A stretch of 64,000 nucleotides of DNA from the NCBI GenBank assembly GCA_026988315.1, contig JALSLJ010000095.1, forward strand, positions 1 to 64,000, in the 5' to 3' direction. Numbering within the stretch: position 1 is the stretch's first letter; each line of letters begins with the position of its first letter. Of the stretch, positions 17,171 through 25,378 are shown piece by piece. The notes under the pieces were generated by a model, which worked only from the letters and a program-made list of their open reading frames with translations, searched no databases and was not told where the DNA came from. This DNA comes from Sulfurimonas sp. (GTDB taxonomy: Bacteria > Campylobacterota > Campylobacteria > Campylobacterales > Sulfurimonadaceae). Made by a program: the position numbers and the translations under genes.

Positions 17171-17777
17171 GCATCTTCTCTTGTAGAATATCGTAAATAA
17201 TTTTTACCACCTTGTGTATGTTTCTTTTTTTAGAGCTTGAAACCATCATCGCATTTGGAAACTGCTTTTTGAGTGCATTTTGCTCTTTTTGGTTAAGCTT
17301 ATCTATTTTTGTAAAAATTTGTATTATATACTGATCTTCTCTTACAGTATCAAATAAAAATTCGCTTACTGATTTGTCAATATCTAAGTGTGGATGTCTG
17401 CAATCAATAAGATGGATGAAAATTTTAATCTGCTCTCTTTGTGAGATGTAATCAGTTAAGTTCTTTTCCCAGTCACTTTTTATAGACTTTGAAACCTTTG
17501 CATACCCAAACCCTGGTAAATCAACAAATTTAGCGTAACTTTTTGTAGAATCTTCTCTATCCATTAAAGTTACATCAAAATAGTTTATTAGTCTTGTTTT
17601 TCCAGGTGTTGAAGATACTTTTGCTAAGCCTTTGTGATTTGTTAGTGCATTTAAAAGTGAGCTTTTCCCCACATTACTTCGTGCCATAAAAACCACTTCA
17701 TTTTGCTCCTCTGATTCAGGAGCCATTGTGATGTTTGGCGCAGATGTTATAAACTTTGATTCAACTATATCTATCAT
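17160..17777 (-). CDS. engB: Ribosome biogenesis GTPase EngB (YsxC/YihA)
   Basis: A 205-residue TRAFAC GTPase needed for 50S subunit assembly. G1 is ARSNVGKSS (about 32-40), G2 is at TPGKTR, G3 is DLPGFGYAKV, G4 is TKID and G5 is SSSK. All nucleotide-binding residues are present. Its length is normal. The start overlaps the lptA stop (ATGA-type overlap). The placement next to LPS-export genes matches the Campylobacter cluster. Confidence 0.95.
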   Translation of the reverse strand: MIDIVESKFITSAPNITMAPESEEQNEVVFMARSNVGKSSLLNALTNHKGLAKVSSTPGKTRLINYFDVTLMDREDSTKSYAKFVDLPGFGYAKVSKSIKSDWEKNLTDYISQREQIKIFIHLIDCRHPHLDIDKSVSEFLFDTVREDQYIIQIFTKIDKLNQKEQNALKKQFPNAMMVSSSKKRNIHKVVKIIYDILQEKMHED

Positions 17778-18247
17778 TTATCTTCCTCTTTTTTGGGCAT
17801 TTCAAAAATCATAATAACTGGTTCAGACTTTGCACCTTTTGCATAAGCTTTCCCCTCTACAGTTTTTAAAACAACCTCTTCGCCAATTATCTCTTTTTTC
17901 TCATTTAGTTGCTGCAGATGAACATTTTTAAAAAAACGGTACTCTTTTTTAAGTGGTAGATAGATAACCTTGCCTGCCTCCCCTCTATAGACAGAACCAT
18001 CTAATGTTTGGATGTTAAATGAGACATCCCCTACAGCTATAAATTTTGTTGGTTGATGCTCTTTGTTTGTATATATAGTTACATTTGATGCATTTAGTTC
18101 GTCTGCTCCTTTAATGACATTGACATTGCCATCAAAAACAGAGATGCCTTTTTTCTCATCAGTATTAAAAAGATTTGCCTTAACCTGCAACTCTTCCGCA
18201 TACAAAATTTGTAGTAAAAAAATTGTTACAATTATTAAAAATTTCAT
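17774..18247 (-). CDS. lptA: LPS transport periplasmic protein LptA
   Basis: A 157-residue OstA-fold protein with a signal peptide (cleavage near LYAEE). The repeated beta segments VFDGNVNVIKGADELNASN and FIAVGDVSFNIQT are typical of the beta-jellyroll that carries LPS across the periplasm between LptC and LptD. A C-terminal charged tail (PKKEEDK) follows. It is the direct partner of the upstream LptC-like gene (one-base gap) and is co-transcribed with kdsC, which supplies the Kdo precursor. Confidence 0.88.
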   Translation of the reverse strand: MKFLIIVTIFLLQILYAEELQVKANLFNTDEKKGISVFDGNVNVIKGADELNASNVTIYTNKEHQPTKFIAVGDVSFNIQTLDGSVYRGEAGKVIYLPLKKEYRFFKNVHLQQLNEKKEIIGEEVVLKTVEGKAYAKGAKSEPVIMIFEMPKKEEDK

Positions 18248-18248
18248 T

Positions 18249-18725
18249 TTAGTTTTCCTCTAGTTGATATATTGCAATAACATCTGTTATTTTTGCTTTT
18301 CTTTTTAGGTTATTGAACTTCAAAGAGGTGCCATGGATAATATCACTGCCTCTATACATAACAAAGTTCCCGTTTGAGCTTGCTACGGTTGTTTTTTTAT
18401 TGTAAGTTATCTTATCACTCTCAAATACTAAACCATCTTCTCTGGTATATAAAACATTCCCCACCAAATCCACAATGTCATTTTTATAGAGTCCATTGTC
18501 CGCTTTCATATTAGCAATAAACTCTTTAGAGTTATCAGTATAATCGATTTTTTTGACTTCATAACGGTTGCTATATTTTACAGACTCTTTCCCAGTCATA
18601 AGTGTAGTTAGCCCTTGTGTATCTAATTCATATAGGGTAAAATTATTCAAATCAAACTGTGGCACATCTATAAAGTCTTGTTCAGTAACATGAAATGGTT
18701 CAAATAAAAAATAAATCATAGACAA
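18249..18725 (-). CDS. lptC: LPS export protein LptC (start probably upstream)
   Basis: An LptC-like protein with an N-terminal membrane helix and a periplasmic jellyroll (FTLYELDTQGL, VLYTREDGLVFESDKITYN). LptC links the LptBFG pump to LptA. The first canonical start, TTG 18725, cuts the membrane helix in half. The frame stays open back to the kdsC stop and encodes the missing half (NINIFFIIIAIGLSM). An AGGGG site (18775-18771) stands six bases before an ATA codon at 18764. Initiation at ATA would give 171 residues with a full helix. I list the canonical coordinates and treat the ATA start as likely. Confidence 0.85.
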   Translation of the reverse strand: MSMIYFLFEPFHVTEQDFIDVPQFDLNNFTLYELDTQGLTTLMTGKESVKYSNRYEVKKIDYTDNSKEFIANMKADNGLYKNDIVDLVGNVLYTREDGLVFESDKITYNKKTTVASSNGNFVMYRGSDIIHGTSLKFNNLKRKAKITDVIAIYQLEEN

Positions 18726-18773
18726 ACCTATAGCGATAATGATAAAAAAGATATTTATATTTATAACAGACCC

Positions 18774-19283
18774 CTATTGTTTAGAATTAATCGACCAAAC
18801 TGAAAGAAATTCTTCTTTTTGATTATTTCCATCTACTAAGATGTCTATCATCTCTCTAACTGCACCATCTCCACCATTGCAAGACAAAACAGTTTCAACA
18901 ATTTCCTTTATAACTTTTACTCCGTCATTAGGTGTAAAACTTTTTCCTGCAAGTCTAAGCATATTAAAATCATTTAAGTCATCTCCAATTGCTGCAACAT
19001 TTGAAAAATTAAGTCCGAGAGAATTAACTATCTCTTGCAAAACTCTCTCTTTATCTTTTATCCCTTGATAGAGGTGTTGTATGCCAAGTTCTTGAGAGCG
19101 TCTTTCCACCATTTTAGAGTTTCTACCAGTGATAATAGCTACCTGATTGCCAAGTTTTACCCATGTACTTATTCCAAGTCCATCTTTAACACTAAAGCTT
19201 TTACTCTCTATACCCTCTTGATTATAGGTTAGTTTTCCATCAGTTAAACATCCATCGACATCCAAAACAATAAGCTTAATCAT
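18774..19283 (-). CDS. kdsC: 3-deoxy-D-manno-octulosonate 8-phosphate phosphatase KdsC
   Basis: A 169-residue HAD-superfamily phosphatase of the C0 (capless) type that removes phosphate from Kdo-8-P in LPS core synthesis. Motif I is DVDGCLTDG (about 8-16), motif II TGRNSK, motif III the lysine in GIKDK, and motif IV GDDLNDFNML. The cysteine in DVDGCLTDG is common in KdsC. Length and motif spacing are normal. It is followed by lptC and lptA, so Kdo production and LPS export share a transcript. It overlaps hisB by four bases. Confidence 0.92.
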   Translation of the reverse strand: MIKLIVLDVDGCLTDGKLTYNQEGIESKSFSVKDGLGISTWVKLGNQVAIITGRNSKMVERRSQELGIQHLYQGIKDKERVLQEIVNSLGLNFSNVAAIGDDLNDFNMLRLAGKSFTPNDGVKVIKEIVETVLSCNGGDGAVREMIDILVDGNNQKEEFLSVWSINSKQ

Positions 19284-19852
19284 AATACATCTTTAGTGCT
19301 AGGTATCCCAACTCTATCATTTTTAGCTGTAGCACGACGCAAAGCAACGGCAATAGACTTAAAAGCGGCTTCAATAATATGGTGTTTGTTTTTTCCTCTT
19401 AGGGCAACCACATGCGCACTTATTTTTGCATTTAAAACGAAGGCTCTAAAAAACTCTTCAACAAGTTCTGTGTCAAATGAACCAACTTTGCCCTCTACAT
19501 CCACCTCATATACTAAAAATGGTCGATTACTTAAGTCTAGATCACAAGATACACAAGCTTCATCCATAACAATACTTGCAGAACCAAATCTTTCCATATT
19601 TTTTACGGGGTATATTGTTTCTGCAACTAAAGCACCGAGAACAATACCAATATCCTCAACACTATGGTGGTCATCTATGTGGGTGTCACCCTTGCATTCA
19701 ATCTCTAAATCAATAAGTGAGTGCTTTGAAAAGCTTTCAAGCATATGGTCTAAAAAACCTACACCACTGTTTATATTACTCATTCCAGAGCCATCTAACT
19801 GTAATGAAATTGTTATATCTGTTTCTTTTGTTTTTCTCGTTTTACTAATCAT
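19280..19852 (-). CDS. hisB: Imidazoleglycerol-phosphate dehydratase HisB
   Basis: A 190-residue monofunctional HisB, catalysing the dehydration of imidazole glycerol phosphate in histidine synthesis. The family signatures GVGFLDHML, DDHHSVEDIGI and FFRAFVLNAKISAHV are intact, with metal-binding histidines in DHML, DDHHS and the GKNKHHIIEAAFK segment. There is no fused phosphatase domain. It sits inside a cell-envelope operon, overlapping both kdsC and rlpA. That is an unrelated pathway, so the placement probably reflects operon packing and not function. Confidence 0.95.
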   Translation of the reverse strand: MISKTRKTKETDITISLQLDGSGMSNINSGVGFLDHMLESFSKHSLIDLEIECKGDTHIDDHHSVEDIGIVLGALVAETIYPVKNMERFGSASIVMDEACVSCDLDLSNRPFLVYEVDVEGKVGSFDTELVEEFFRAFVLNAKISAHVVALRGKNKHHIIEAAFKSIAVALRRATAKNDRVGIPSTKDVL

Positions 19853-20681
19853 TATTTATCCTTACTATAAATGCATTTTTAAATTCACTATTGTTCTTAT
19901 ATTCTCTTGCTTCCTCTTCTGTTTTAAACCCTTTTAATAAGACCTTAAAAACTCTGCCATTATCATTCTCGACATCTTTTATTATTGTGCGATACCCATC
20001 TGTATAATCATGATTTTCTTGAGTTAGCAATGCCCCATCTATACGAGAAAAAGATGCTATTTGAAGCGCAAAATCACCAGCAACTGAGCCTCTTGAAAGC
20101 TTTCTCTTTTTATATGTTGGTTTTTTTGATTTATCTCCATAAAATCCTAAAATTTCTATCTTAACTGGTGCAGTTCCAGCACCTATCATATCAATTTTTT
20201 TGGCAGCTGTGTTAGATAAATCTATAATCCTTGAAGCAACAAATGGTCCCCTGTCGTTAATTCTCACTACAGTAGTTAAACCATTTCTCTTATTAGTAAC
20301 CTTTACTATGGTATTCATTGGTAAAGTTTTATGTGCAGCAGTCATATCATACATATTGTATGTTTCACCGTTAGATGTTGACTTACCGTGAAAATCAGGA
20401 CCATACCAACTTGCATTACCACTAAATTCATCCCCAACACTCACATCTTCAGGATAGTATCTTTTTCCAAAAACAGTATAAGGATTCATGGTCGGATGTG
20501 TACGATACTTGTCTTGCATTGTGGTTCTGTAGGCACTTTTATCTTCTGAATATGTTATGATTTTATGAGGTTTTTCATATTTGTAAGTTTTACTCTTAGA
20601 ATAGCTCTTGACCCCTCTCGTGCTACACCCAGAGAGAAAAAGTATAGCAATAATTACAATAAGTGAGATAATTTTACTCAT
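19845..20681 (-). CDS. rlpA: RlpA-type septal-ring lytic transglycosylase with SPOR domain
   Basis: A 278-residue lipoprotein (lipobox LFLSGCS, Cys about 19). A double-psi beta-barrel at about 95-185 has SGNASWYGPDFHGKSTSNGE, TLPMNTIVKVTN and VRINDRGPF, the RlpA catalytic core. A C-terminal SPOR-like domain (about 200-278: FALQIASF, VLLKGFKTEEEAREY) binds denuded glycan. RlpA cleaves peptidoglycan lacking stem peptides at division sites. It overlaps mltD by eight bases. The rlpA-mltD pairing is shared with Campylobacter as I recall it. Confidence 0.9.
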   Translation of the reverse strand: MSKIISLIVIIAILFLSGCSTRGVKSYSKSKTYKYEKPHKIITYSEDKSAYRTTMQDKYRTHPTMNPYTVFGKRYYPEDVSVGDEFSGNASWYGPDFHGKSTSNGETYNMYDMTAAHKTLPMNTIVKVTNKRNGLTTVVRINDRGPFVASRIIDLSNTAAKKIDMIGAGTAPVKIEILGFYGDKSKKPTYKKRKLSRGSVAGDFALQIASFSRIDGALLTQENHDYTDGYRTIIKDVENDNGRVFKVLLKGFKTEEEAREYKNNSEFKNAFIVRINND

Positions 20682-21906
20682 ATATTTTTAACCTGTCACC
20701 AATTCTAATCAAATTGCTTGTAAGGTGATTTTGAAGCTTGATATTGCGCACGCTTACTCTATGTGCCTTAGAGATAGAGTCGAGAGTATCTCCTTTTTTT
20801 ACTATATGGTAAAATTTACTACTAATTTTCTTATTATTTTTATTATTGCTAATAGGGATAATAAGTTTTTGCTTTAAACTTATCATTGAATTTTTTAGCC
20901 CATTAAAATCCATGATAACCTTATAGGAAACACCATACTTCTTACCAATCTTTGAGAGGTTGTCCCCACTTTTCACTTTATGGACTTTATAGATATTTTT
21001 CATAGGCTCTTTTTTGTACTTTTGTTTAAATTCGGAAAGTTTAATATAAGGTATATGAATTTCATAACCATCTTTATAAGGTGGAACAAAGTCATATTTT
21101 AAGTGTCTGTTGAGTTTTATTAACTCTTTGAGCGGGATGTTTACAAGCTTAGAAACTCTTTTGAGAGAGTCTCCGCGTGAAAGTTTTACAGTAGAAACAG
21201 AGTATGCGCTTGCTCTATTTAAAAGGTGCCCATACTCACTCTTAAGCAAAAACTGCTCATCATGACCGATAAAAGCAAGCGCTACTATCTTTCTTATATA
21301 AAATCTACTCTCTCTAGGGATATATTTTTTCTTGGGATCAAGTAAAACTGAAAGCTCATCACTCCCCGCTCTTTTTATCGCCTTGTTTAAGCAACCACCA
21401 CCACAGTTATAGGCTATAGCTGCTAAGTACCACTTGCCAAATCTTTTATGCAGGTGGGTAAGATATTTTGCTGCTGCCTCAGTTGATTTGATAAAATCGC
21501 GTCTCTCATCAACATACTCATCGATGCGAAGTCCATATATCTTACCTGTTGCTGGCATAAACTGCCACAGTCCAGACGCTCTTTTTTTAGAATATGCTTT
21601 TGTTGAAAAATTTGATTCAGCCATAGCAAGATACAAAAATTCAGCAGGGATGTTATGTTGCGCTAGTATATTTTTGATAGCAGGTATAAATATATACGCA
21701 TTATCCATCGCTTTAAAAAAATGTTTGTTTTTGTATTTTGTGCTATTTTTTGCTTTCATATCATTCATGATTGGATCATAAATAAATGAAGGATCTATGT
21801 CAAAAGATTCTAAAACAGATATCTCTTTTGTGTGGTTTGACACATATGTTAAATTTGCAACAAGAAAAACGGGTAAAAGTAAAAGTAAAAAATATTTCAA
21901 TATCAA
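20674..21906 (-). CDS. mltD: Membrane-bound lytic transglycosylase MltD-like with LysM repeats
   Basis: A 410-residue secreted enzyme with a signal peptide (about 1-18). The SLT domain (about 75-200) has the catalytic glutamate in AMAESNFS (Glu 97), then GLWQFMPATGKIYGL and AAIAYNCGGG. Two clear LysM repeats in the C-terminal part (HKVKSGDNLSKIGKKYG and HIVKKGDTLDSISKAH) plus a more divergent one near 240-290 anchor it to peptidoglycan. No lipobox is visible. Just over 100 bases separate it from tatD, so tatD and mltD may have separate promoters. Confidence 0.9.
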   Translation of the reverse strand: MILKYFLLLLLPVFLVANLTYVSNHTKEISVLESFDIDPSFIYDPIMNDMKAKNSTKYKNKHFFKAMDNAYIFIPAIKNILAQHNIPAEFLYLAMAESNFSTKAYSKKRASGLWQFMPATGKIYGLRIDEYVDERRDFIKSTEAAAKYLTHLHKRFGKWYLAAIAYNCGGGCLNKAIKRAGSDELSVLLDPKKKYIPRESRFYIRKIVALAFIGHDEQFLLKSEYGHLLNRASAYSVSTVKLSRGDSLKRVSKLVNIPLKELIKLNRHLKYDFVPPYKDGYEIHIPYIKLSEFKQKYKKEPMKNIYKVHKVKSGDNLSKIGKKYGVSYKVIMDFNGLKNSMISLKQKLIIPISNNKNNKKISSKFYHIVKKGDTLDSISKAHRVSVRNIKLQNHLTSNLIRIGDRLKIYE

Positions 21907-22003
21907 TGCTCTGTATTAGTTTAAATTTATAGATTACATTTTATCCAAAATAGAGTAAATTTTATGTTAAAGAAAAAGTATTGCAGAATAAAACTATTTC
22001 ATA

Positions 22004-22780
22004 TTAAGAAATATAAAATAGTTTTAGAGCATTTTCTGTAGTAGTGCTCTTAACTTCTTTGAGTGAAATTTCTAAAATTTGGGAGATTTTATCTGCTACC
22101 AATGTTGTATATAGTGGTTCGTTTCTTTTTCCACGATGTGGTGTTGGAGTCAAATAGGGACCATCAGTCTCAATCAAAAGCTTTTCGCGAGGTATGTTAG
22201 AGAGTACATTGACAAGCTTTTTCGCATTTTTAAAAGTAAGTACGCCCCCTATTCCGAAGTAGAAGTTTTCATTCGCCAGACTCAAAAGCTCTTCATCTGC
22301 GTTGAAGCAGTGTAAAACTCCCCCAATCTGTGAAGCATCGTGTTTTAAAAGTAACTCTTTTGAGTCTCTTGAAGCATCTCTTATATGAACGATAAGAGGC
22401 TTTTTGTATTTTTTTGCCAGTTCTATCTGTGCTATGAAAATCTCTTTTTGTCTTCTCTTTTCATCAGCTTTCTCCTCGTCAGTCCCTTCAAGTCTAAAGT
22501 AGTCTAGACCACACTCACCAATGGCGACACACTTCTCATGAAAAACATATTTTTCAAAATCAAGTCCAGCAAAACCATCCATATCGTAAGGGTGTACACC
22601 AACTGCAAAAAACACATCAGCGTATTTTTGGGCAATTAAAACAGCCTTATCAAGAGTTCTAGGGTCCGCTCCAGGGATGATAAATCTTTTCACCCCACCC
22701 TCTCTTGCTTTATTTAAAACTTCATCTAAATCTTCATCGTATCTATTATCATCAAGGTGTATATGCGTATCAACTATCAT
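22004..22780 (-). CDS. tatD: TatD family metal-dependent DNase/hydrolase
   Basis: A 258-residue TIM-barrel hydrolase. The metal-binding HxH is in DTHIHLDD (His 6 and 8). Later ligands lie in GECGLDYF (Glu), VHIRDA, GVLHCFN and ETDGPYLTP (Asp). TatD enzymes act as 3'-5' exonucleases or DNases in repair and DNA turnover; the cellular role here is not known. Its start overlaps the upstream 60-residue membrane protein by 11 bases. It is the gene after recN and that small protein, as in Campylobacter gene order. Confidence 0.92.
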   Translation of the reverse strand: MIVDTHIHLDDNRYDEDLDEVLNKAREGGVKRFIIPGADPRTLDKAVLIAQKYADVFFAVGVHPYDMDGFAGLDFEKYVFHEKCVAIGECGLDYFRLEGTDEEKADEKRRQKEIFIAQIELAKKYKKPLIVHIRDASRDSKELLLKHDASQIGGVLHCFNADEELLSLANENFYFGIGGVLTFKNAKKLVNVLSNIPREKLLIETDGPYLTPTPHRGKRNEPLYTTLVADKISQILEISLKEVKSTTTENALKLFYIS

Positions 22781-22952
22781 TTTTTTTCTCGCTTTCTTTC
22801 TTTTTTAAATTTTTTACATCTATTATGTTTTTGATCATTAGGTATATAAAAAACATAGAAACTAAAAATGAACCAACAGAAGCTAATGTATTCTCAGATA
22901 TATAGAAATTGTAACTAAGAACTAACATCACTATAGAGATTATGAAACACAT
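22770..22952 (-). CDS. Small membrane protein between recN and tatD
   Basis: A 60-residue protein with two hydrophobic helices (about 2-18 and 24-42) and a lysine/glutamate-rich C-terminal tail, so both termini probably face the cytoplasm. No family is recognised. The frame is bounded by overlaps on both sides: its start lies inside the 3' end of recN and its stop inside the 5' end of tatD, which is what a real operon member looks like. Confidence 0.6.
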   Translation of the reverse strand: MCFIISIVMLVLSYNFYISENTLASVGSFLVSMFFIYLMIKNIIDVKNLKKKESEKKNDS

Positions 22953-24484
22953 CTATTTGCCTCTAGTAACTCTTTTGCAAACTTTTTAGCCTCGTTTGAA
23001 ACATTTTCTCCACTAATAATCCGTGCTATCTCTTGCACTCTATCATCAAAATCAAGCTCTTTTACAGAGGAGATGTCACCATCTTTATGTATTAAAAAGT
23101 GTTGGTCTCCCATGGATGTGAGTTGAGGCTGATGCGAGATTACAAATATCTGGAAATGCTTAGAAAGTTGTCTTAAAACCTTTGCCACACTCATAGATTC
23201 CTCACCACTTAGGTTTGCGTCTATCTCATCAAGCATCAATACGCCACCACTTTTTTGCATGAACTTAGACTTTAAAGCTAAAATGGCAAGACGGAGTCTA
23301 TTAAACTCGCCCGTACTCACTTTTTGAAGCTCTGTAGAGTTTAACTGTAATGAAATTTCATCTTTGCCATAAATTGTATAATCAGACTCATTTAAAAACA
23401 CTTGAGCATCCCGCAGATAAAGCTCTTTAAGGTAGTTATTGAGATCTTTTGTAAAAGACTCTAACTCTTTAGTTCTAAACTTAGTAAGTTTTGTCGCCAA
23501 CACTTTTAGCTCTTGTGCAAGTGCAGCCTCTCTTTTTGCTAAATCATCCTTGGTTATCTCTATATTTTCGTACTCTGCTAACTCTTTTTTCTTCTGCTCT
23601 TTATAGACTATAGCTTCTTCTATGCTTCCATATCTTCTTTTTAAGCTTCCTAAAGCTTCTATACGGTTTAAAACCTCTTCTATATCAACATCCTCGAGAG
23701 CATTAAACCTTTCTTGCGCACTATCTAATACGATTCTAAGCTCATTCATAGCATCATCAAAAAATGAGCTATCAACATCCATAAACTCTAAGGCCTGAGA
23801 GACCTGATGCTCAAAGTTAAATACCCCTTCCGCCTCAGAAATTTTTTCTTGAACTTTCTCTTTTTTAGATAGCTCTTTTTTTATTTCTATTAGTTCTATA
23901 TCTTCTGATACTTGCGGGTTAATATCTTGTATTTTTTGGATTTCAAAATTAGCGAACTCCTTAAGCTCAACAATACGCGTCTCCTCCTCTTCGATTTTAA
24001 GAAGCTCAGATTTTACTTTTTTATGCTCTATAAATGCATCTTTATAATCACTTTTTAATCTCTTTATAGAACTGTTTTTACTCTCAATTCTATCATCCAA
24101 GATAGACAAAAGGTTCTCATTTTCAAAGTCACTAAAATCTTTTAGGCTCAAATGCCTTAGATAACCAGAGTTCAACTGACCCATAGTTTTTTTGGAAACA
24201 CTTTGATTATTGATAAAGTATCTTGATTTTTCTTTTTTGATATGTTTAAAAACATTAATCTCATCGTTTTGTATTCCAAGTTTATCACCATCAAGTTCCC
24301 AAGTTACCTGCGATTCACAAAGCGAGGCGTCACATCCATCCACACCCAAAGATGAAAGCACAGAGTTCATAAGTATAGACTTCCCACTACCACTAGGACC
24401 TGTAAACACAACAAGCCCGTGCGTAAGGTTGAGCTCAACCTCATTAAAACTAAGGTAATCTTTTAAGTAAAATCTTTCTATCAT
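22940..24484 (-). CDS. recN: DNA repair protein RecN
   Basis: A 514-residue SMC-like ATPase for double-strand break repair. Walker A is TGPSGSGKSI (about 29-38). A long coiled-coil region occupies about 140-360 with conserved breaks, the ABC signature is STGEFNRLRLAIL, and Walker B is LMLDEIDANLSGEES, followed by ISHQPQL. RecN in Campylobacterota is slightly shorter than the ~553-residue E. coli protein, and this fits. It heads the operon recN-small membrane protein-tatD. The stretch upstream is unusually gene-poor. Confidence 0.93.
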   Translation of the reverse strand: MIERFYLKDYLSFNEVELNLTHGLVVFTGPSGSGKSILMNSVLSSLGVDGCDASLCESQVTWELDGDKLGIQNDEINVFKHIKKEKSRYFINNQSVSKKTMGQLNSGYLRHLSLKDFSDFENENLLSILDDRIESKNSSIKRLKSDYKDAFIEHKKVKSELLKIEEEETRIVELKEFANFEIQKIQDINPQVSEDIELIEIKKELSKKEKVQEKISEAEGVFNFEHQVSQALEFMDVDSSFFDDAMNELRIVLDSAQERFNALEDVDIEEVLNRIEALGSLKRRYGSIEEAIVYKEQKKKELAEYENIEITKDDLAKREAALAQELKVLATKLTKFRTKELESFTKDLNNYLKELYLRDAQVFLNESDYTIYGKDEISLQLNSTELQKVSTGEFNRLRLAILALKSKFMQKSGGVLMLDEIDANLSGEESMSVAKVLRQLSKHFQIFVISHQPQLTSMGDQHFLIHKDGDISSVKELDFDDRVQEIARIISGENVSNEAKKFAKELLEANRCVS

Positions 24485-24989
24485 TTATGTAACCTTTAAT
24501 ATTTGTCACTCTCAACTTGATTGGGAGTCTAATATATTTTGATATTATACTTTTTTATTGTTAAATGAATTTAGACTAATTGTATTGTTTTTTTAAGAAG
24601 ATGGTTGTTTTTATTGCATTTTGTCATATTGTTTTATGAAGTGAAGAGAGTAGAACTATTTTATTTTTCTAAATTTAACTCAACTTTCGTACCTAAATCC
24701 AAATAAATCTTGAGTAGTGCTTCGTAATGTAGCGATTATATTATTGCTCTGTAAAACTCCATCAATTTTTGCTATTTTTTCCATAATTTCAATAAAATCC
24801 TGCATAGTAATAGAGAGTGTATGGTGTTCACACTCTAAAATTAAATCAGATGTTTCAAATCAAATTTTATGAGAAGGATAATTAGTTAGGTGTTACTGTT
24901 AGACACAACATTTAGGATATGTCTCATCTAATGATTTTCATAGTTTATATTGGATATAATGATGAACACAATACATTAAAAGGATAAAA
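24485..24989. other. Gene-poor 505-base stretch upstream of recN
   Basis: This interval between recN (minus) and the 113-codon frame (plus) holds no intact gene. The recN promoter should lie just after 24485. A coding-like fragment occupies 24680-24859 on the minus strand (listed separately). The remaining DNA is T-rich and I see no tRNA or clear riboswitch in it. Together with the doubtful frame downstream and metE it looks like DNA inserted or eroded between recN and dnaE. Confidence 0.5.
24680..24859 (-). pseudogene. Coding-like fragment, ACT/Lrp- or NapD-like C-terminus
   Basis: The minus strand between an in-frame TGA (24862-24860) and a TGA at 24682-24680 gives about 59 open codons with no usable start. 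The peptide (SDLILECEHHTLSITMQDF, then IEIMEKIAKIDGVLQS) has a protein-like pattern. The helix IEIMEKIAKIDGVLQS is reminiscent of the ferredoxin-like folds of Lrp/AsnC C-termini or NapD. I read it as the tail of a lost gene. The assignment is weak. Confidence 0.35.
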
Positions 24990-25331
24990 GTGAAGCCACC
25001 TAAAGGTTTTGGAAAAAGGTATTTTACATTTGCAGCTATTTTAGCATATAGTGTACAAAATACTATGCAATCTTTAATAATAAAAGTGGATTATCTCTTG
25101 AAAAATAGTTTTATAAAAGAAAATGATGAATTAGATGAAAACGACCCTCCTTTAAATATATTGATGGCTTTGTTTACGGTCAATAAAAAGCCTTGTAATT
25201 GCAACTGCTTTTTTAAGCTAAAAACTATTCTTGCTTTAAAATTAAATCATTTCATACCTAGATGCCAGTACTACACAACACACTTTGCATTTAGACGAAC
25301 TGGTGTACACCCTCCTTATTTTATCACTTAA
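24990..25331 (+). CDS. Doubtful hypothetical ORF upstream of metE
   Basis: A 113-codon frame with a GTG start and an AAAGGA site about seven bases before it. The product is basic and has an odd run with several cysteines (KPCNCNCF). It shows no signal peptide or recognised domain. It ends 48 bases before metE in the same direction and could be a leader gene or an eroded fragment. Low-complexity composition and lack of family features keep confidence low. Confidence 0.3.
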   Translation: MKPPKGFGKRYFTFAAILAYSVQNTMQSLIIKVDYLLKNSFIKENDELDENDPPLNILMALFTVNKKPCNCNCFFKLKTILALKLNHFIPRCQYYTTHFAFRRTGVHPPYFIT

Positions 25332-25378
25332 ACAAAAAAATCATAAAAATTAAATATACAAATACTAAAGGATAAATA

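Noticed and set aside
19296-19937. 213-codon open frame on the plus strand
   Set aside because: It is the antisense of hisB and the end of rlpA, both with clear family motifs. The translated product has no coherent domain.
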